This document shows, in pieces, positions 33,320-37,021 of a stretch of 37,021 bases of DNA (positions are counted from its first letter, which is position 1; each line of letters starts with the position of its first letter). This DNA is from Rhizophagus sp. LPA8_4_AMF. Taxonomy: Eukaryota; Glomeromycota; Glomeromycetes; Glomerales; Glomeraceae. The notes under the pieces are model-generated. The model was not told the origin of the DNA. It worked only from the letters and a program-made list of their open reading frames with translations, and did not search any database. The stretch lies in NCBI GenBank assembly GCA_021464525.1, contig JADRCO010000341.1, forward strand, positions 1 to 37,021. Reading direction: 5' to 3'. Both the position numbers and the translations under genes were made by a program.

Positions 33320-34810
33320 CTAATTAGTTTCATCTATAAAATTAAATTCGTATTTATTTAGGGTACCTTTTTCTTTGAATATTTGGCAAATATTTTCAAA
33401 CTTTTCTTTATCATCCCCATTCACACAATGAAATCCTATTTTTAATCCTCCATCTTTGTATTCTTCTTCATAATTTACTAAAAATTTTTCTAATTCCTCA
33501 TTATTAAAATTCCATTTTCCTATCAAATTGATCTCCTTTAAATTATTTAATCCTCTCGTAGATAATAATTCGAAAATTGGGTTGGCTTCTAAAATTTCAT
33601 TATTTTCATCCTGATTTATTCTCGTTTCAAGTAAAAGTTGTTTTAATTTAGTACAAGATGTTAATAATAATTCTATATCTTTCAATTCATTATTTGTCAC
33701 CCATAAATTCAAATCTTCTATTAAAGGACAATACTCTATAATAGTATTAATATAATTTGTTACGAAACTATCTTCTTTTATATTATTGGTTTCTATTTTA
33801 ATCTTCTTTAACTTTGAATTCGACTGTTTTAAAAGTGTTATGAATGAATCAAATAAATTTATCTCAAATAATGAGATCTCTAATACTTCTAATGATGGAA
33901 ATTCGATGGAATTTAATGATATCATATTATTACCAATAAAAGTATTTTCTTTTCCCAGATCGATAGATAAATGTTTCAAATTTATCAATGAATTATTAAT
34001 AATTAATGATGATATATCTTCTTCTTTAAATTCAATAGAAATTAATGTATTTGTTAAAGATTTTAATGAATTTGATAAATTTGTTAAATTTGAACATTTT
34101 TCATAATCATAAGAAATGAATTTGATCCATTTTAAATTTTGTTGTGATGATATTAATTTTGCCAATCCAATATTATCATAATTTGGATAATTAAAATATA
34201 TATAAATAATTAATTCTGTTATATTATTAGTTATTTTTGATAATTCATTAAAAATTTCTTGTGATATTCTTGTTGAACATTCTAATTTTACTATATTTTG
34301 AAAATTTTTAATATATTTATCATCTTCAAAAAATGTTATTAATGATAAATTATTAGGTAAAATAAAATAATCAATTTTAGGTAAATTATTTAAAAATAAT
34401 TTCCATAATTCTTCAATTAAAATATTTTGATTAAAATAATTATGAAAATTATTTTCATTTAATATCCCATTTGCTATTTTAAGTATTAAATTTTGTGATA
34501 ATATACGACAATATGATATATAATTATACATGGGATGATTATTAATAATATAAGATTTTGTTATATCTTTAATAATTATTAATTCTTTAATAGGTATAGG
34601 AAGTGATAAAAGTATTGTATGAGAAATTGGTTTCCAAAATTTTTTTGAATAAAATGTATTTTTCCATGGGTAATATCTCCAAAGTATTGATACCCCAATT
34701 TTTGACCAACTATGATTTATTCGTATACAATTATATAAATCATTCGGATTTTCTGATAAATTTTCTAATATATTTGTTATACAATCTTCGTTAAGATTTG
34801 TTAGTGCCAT
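33320..34810 (-). CDS. F-box/LRR protein, single exon, 496 aa
   Basis: Intact ORF from ATG at 34810 to TAG at 33322-33320. The N-terminus is an F-box (LNEDCITNILENLSENPNDLYNCI, then RINHSWSKIGVSILWRYYPW), the Skp1-binding module of SCF ligases. The rest is Ile/Leu/Asn-rich with irregular leucine-rich repeats (for example SLINLKHLSIDLGKENTF, FPSLEVLEISLFEINLFDSF, CPLIEDLNLWVTNNELKDIE, LNNLKEINLIGKWNFNNEEL). Codon use is extremely AT-biased. It has no introns, unlike the four-exon F-box gene at 23398-24750, so the two are not a recent tandem copy. The target is unknown. Confidence 0.88.
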   Translation of the reverse strand: MALTNLNEDCITNILENLSENPNDLYNCIRINHSWSKIGVSILWRYYPWKNTFYSKKFWKPISHTILLSLPIPIKELIIIKDITKSYIINNHPMYNYISYCRILSQNLILKIANGILNENNFHNYFNQNILIEELWKLFLNNLPKIDYFILPNNLSLITFFEDDKYIKNFQNIVKLECSTRISQEIFNELSKITNNITELIIYIYFNYPNYDNIGLAKLISSQQNLKWIKFISYDYEKCSNLTNLSNSLKSLTNTLISIEFKEEDISSLIINNSLINLKHLSIDLGKENTFIGNNMISLNSIEFPSLEVLEISLFEINLFDSFITLLKQSNSKLKKIKIETNNIKEDSFVTNYINTIIEYCPLIEDLNLWVTNNELKDIELLLTSCTKLKQLLLETRINQDENNEILEANPIFELLSTRGLNNLKEINLIGKWNFNNEELEKFLVNYEEEYKDGGLKIGFHCVNGDDKEKFENICQIFKEKGTLNKYEFNFIDETN

Positions 34811-35208
34811 GTTTTCTTGTAAAAAAAAAAAAATGAAAGGAAATATAGTATATATATATATATATTTTTTATTATTATTATTTTTTTTTTCGTAAGAAAA
34901 TTTGAACGTCTGGTCGACGAGATATTTAAATTAATATATAAATATTTATATATTTATTATATTGAAAAGATTTAATTCTGTCTGATTGTGTAATCTTAAA
35001 TTAAAATAATTTCCGTTAATATCAATCAAAATTTTTGATTGGCTGATACAGGAGTTTTCGTTCCGATTATAGGTTATAACCAATCAATATTATTATGTAA
35101 AACATGTTACATTTATTTCACAAACAATAAGATCCGAAATAAAAATTATACATAAAAAAGAATGTGATAATCAGGACAAACTATCTTACGGATCTTCCGC
35201 CAACATGA

Positions 35209-35232
35209 GTCAATCGGTCAATCGGTCAATCG
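35209..35232 (+). repeat. 8-bp tandem repeat, three perfect copies
   Basis: Three perfect adjacent copies of GTCAATCG, directly visible. About 400 bp upstream of the minus-strand F-box gene start. Confidence 0.8.
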
Positions 35233-35394
35233 GAAAAATTACTTATATGTTATTATGACGTTAACTTATATTACTTTTTTCGATTAATTGGTCCCAAATA
35301 TGTAATATATACATAAAATCCTTATCAGTAAGAGTCATCATGAAATTTTTGGGAGTTATTAATCGTTTCAGGATTTTTCTTTTTAAAAAAAAAT

Positions 35395-35582
35395 TTAACG
35401 CTTAATAACTGGATGTCTTCAATCATCGGGCCGTGGAAATCATATATATCCTTCGGTCGACCCATTAAATAATTTATTGTAATCTGCATGGCGGGGTCAC
35501 ACCCTAGAAGTGATTTACGATTATTATTGTAAGGACAGTTTTTCGTGCGGTGTCTATTCTTCACCCCGATCACCCGTAACAC
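35395..35582 (-). pseudogene. Possible zinc-knuckle-like coding fragment
   Basis: Minus-strand frame giving VIGVKNRHRTKNCPYNNNRK, then GCDPAMQITINYLMGRPKDI and YDFHGPMIEDIQLLSVK. The H-R-T-K-N-C-P-Y string resembles the second half of a CCHC zinc knuckle (H-x4-C), with the first two cysteines absent. It is less AT-rich than its surroundings and has no clear start codon. It could be a remnant of a DNA-binding protein, a transposase or an exon. Weak. Confidence 0.2.
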
Positions 35583-36093
35583 AATCGGTAAAGTTCATAA
35601 AATTAATAAAAATTTCAAATTTTTTTTTTAGTAATAACTTATCATTGATGATTATAGTAATGATAATGATATCCCGGACATTTTACTGGATTAATAAATG
35701 ATGTATAGGTTTTGAAAATGATTGACTGCCAAAAGATCATTATAATATAATTATTGTTTCGGTTGATTGGGAATATGCGGGATTTTACGGGTTTTAATGA
35801 CCGATATTTTTATGAGACGTCCAATATTGAAAGTAGCATTAATTCCTAATGATCACCGCAGTATTCCTAATGACCTGACCGATATCTCTTTTCCCCATTT
35901 AATAACTATTTAATATATATAATAATAAGCAATATGCACAATATGTACGTAAACTTATTTTACGTGAGAACTATAAACAAAATCACCTAATCTACTACGC
36001 AGTAATTATTGTTCTTGACGCAATAATTCATTAAATCCTTGTTATTATTTATTATCATATAAATACATATATTATGTAATAAATTAAAAAAAG

Positions 36094-36292
36094 TACAGCC
36101 CTATAAAAAATTTTATCCGTTATTTCTGTAAAAACTCCGTAAAAAATGAGCCTTTCACGGATTCATTCACGGAAAACGTAAATAATTCGATAAATTCCGT
36201 GATATAAAGTTATCAATTCCGGAAATATGAGCCTTTTACGGAAAAAAGATGGAATATAAAAAACGGATTGACTTTTTTTACAAGGCAGTCTA
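36094..36292. mobile_element. Tc1/mariner-like MITE, old copy (about 195 bp)
   Basis: Imperfect terminal inverted repeats of about 30 bp. The left end is CAGCCCTATAAAAAATTTTA followed by TCCGTT. The right end read inward is CTGCCTTGTAAAAAAAGTCA followed by ATCCGTT, matching with one gap and several changes. TA sits at both outer sides (36094-36095 and 36291-36292), as expected for a TA target duplication. The interior holds many ACGGA/TCCGT motifs and a direct repeat ATGAGCCTTT(C/T)ACGGA (36148 and 36227). No ORF. Confidence 0.5.
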
Positions 36293-36308
36293 GATATTGA
36301 AAATTAGA

Positions 36309-36401
36309 TTCGGAAAACTGGCATTCAAGAAATTGGAATTTCGGAAAATGATCCAGTTCGGGAAATGAGCATCCGGAAGATTAACTTCAGAAAATGGTAC
36401 A
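36309..36401 (+). repeat. Degenerate tandem array, six units of 14-17 bp
   Basis: Units begin at 36309, 36324, 36339, 36356, 36372 and 36386. They share a core close to TTCGGAAAATGG, for example TTCGGAAAACTGGCA, TTTCGGAAAATGATCCA and TTCAGAAAATGGTACA. The array begins about 20 bp right of the mariner-like MITE. Confidence 0.6.
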
Positions 36402-36641
36402 TTTGTTGAACCTGTACCAGGGGTATATTACATGGGTGGATACTATAATTTGGGGATAAAAATTCTATATTGCGTAATATATCTTATATATATCTCGGGT
36501 ATTTTATAAATTTTTAATTTTAATACCGTGTATAGTATCCGGGTATTTTTAAAATTCAGGAAAATTTTTTGAGGTGTACTATATATACATAGAGATTTGT
36601 AATGATTTCGATTGGATTAAAGTTTTTATTCAACCCAAAAT

Positions 36642-36642
<1 letters not shown>

Positions 36643-36673
<31 letters not shown>
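36643..36673 (+). repeat. (TAA)n microsatellite
   Basis: About ten TAA units, directly visible. Lies just left of the foldback repeat. Confidence 0.85.
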
Positions 36674-36674
<1 letters not shown>

Positions 36675-36738
36675 GTGGTTTTAATATTACCTGACTAAAA
36701 TGCCCGGGTCTAATAATTTATCCGATTACAGCAAAATT

Positions 36739-37021
36739 CGAAATATAGTGGACACTTGAAAAATTTGATTGTCGGGATTGTCGGGTACTCGGGTAGTCGG
36801 GTTAATAGAAAAGATATATAACACGTATAAATATGATAGCATATAATAGAGTATAATTGTATATACTATATATAATAATATAAAATTATACTTTATTATA
36901 CTTTATACTACGCTATTTACTATATTCATATATATATATAATGTATCTTTTCTAATAACCCGACTACCCGAGTACTCGACAATCCCGACAATCAAATTTT
37001 TCAAGTGTCCACTATATTTCG
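36739..37021. mobile_element. Foldback element with 78-bp inverted arms, cut by window end
   Basis: The left arm 36739-36816 and the right arm 36944-37021 are inverted copies over 78 positions with two mismatches. They are separated by about 127 bp of AT-rich DNA. The arms contain GTCGGGATTGTCGGGTACTC and then GGGTAGTCGGGTTA, strikingly GC-rich for this DNA. The window ends inside the match, so the true arms may be longer; the sequence left of the arm (GCCCGGGTCTAATAATTTAT) may belong to the element. No ORF in the loop. Fits a MITE or foldback element of unknown superfamily. Confidence 0.7.

Larger units (their letters stand above)
34811..36093. other. Intergenic region, mostly featureless
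   Basis: AT-rich, with an (AT)n tract at 34850-34864 upstream of the F-box gene. Inverted CCAAT-type strings (ATTGG near 35038, CCAAT near 35089) lie about 230-280 bp upstream of it. A threefold 8-bp repeat (GTCAATCG) occupies 35209-35232. A coding-like fragment lies at about 35395-35582 and is entered separately. Confidence 0.5.

Noticed and set aside
33786-34106. Plus-strand frame of 106 codons
   Set aside because: Antisense shadow of the intact F-box/LRR gene.

Overview
The window looks like nuclear DNA from a very AT-rich, intron-rich fungus. The best guess is a Glomeromycotan of the Rhizophagus type. That guess rests on short GT-AG introns (mostly 70-100 bp), long AT-only intergenic DNA, homopolymer and trinucleotide tracts inside genes, and a gene mix of F-box/LRR, BTB-TLDc and TKL-like kinase genes beside conserved fungal genes. 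No bacterial operons, rRNA, convincing tRNA, CRISPR array or LTR/virus-derived element was seen. The species assignment is inference.

Layout. 59-1030 (+): Asn/Thr-tract protein, possibly AIRIM (C1orf109)-like. 1523-1753: a 231-bp hAT-type MITE with a perfect 8-bp target duplication. 2276-5209 (-): large disordered Ser/Pro/Asn-rich orphan. 7967-8502 (+): two-exon orphan. 8503-12381: long intergenic stretch with coding-like debris. 12382-14415 (+): five-exon BRCT-WGR-ATP-dependent DNA ligase, with a SINE-like insertion in intron 2. 15183-16519 (+): five-exon SAGA deubiquitinase-module subunit (Sgf11/ATXN7L3 family). 17229-18487 (+): four-exon MDR enoyl reductase/quinone oxidoreductase-like gene with a clear TATA box. 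18960-20405 (+): seven-exon PAQR (adiponectin receptor/Izh) membrane protein. 20406-23397: intergenic with coding-like debris. 23398-24750 (-): four-exon F-box/LRR protein. 25266-26743 (+): BTB-BACK-TLDc protein. 27241-31459 (-): one 17-exon gene joining a predicted pseudokinase domain, a charged linker and ankyrin repeats; this is easily mistaken for two or more separate genes. 33320-34810 (-): single-exon F-box/LRR protein. 34811-37021: repeat-rich tail with a Tc1/mariner-like MITE, a degenerate tandem array and a 78-bp-arm foldback repeat cut by the window edge.

The genes do not form a pathway. The left and middle parts carry conserved housekeeping-type genes (DNA repair, SAGA, PAQR, MDR). 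The right third carries members of families that expand in these fungi (F-box, BTB-TLDc, kinase-ankyrin), which probably act in ubiquitin-linked or signalling roles. Splice models were built by hand from GT/AG sites and checked for phase continuity at every junction. All homology statements come from recognised motifs, not searches.
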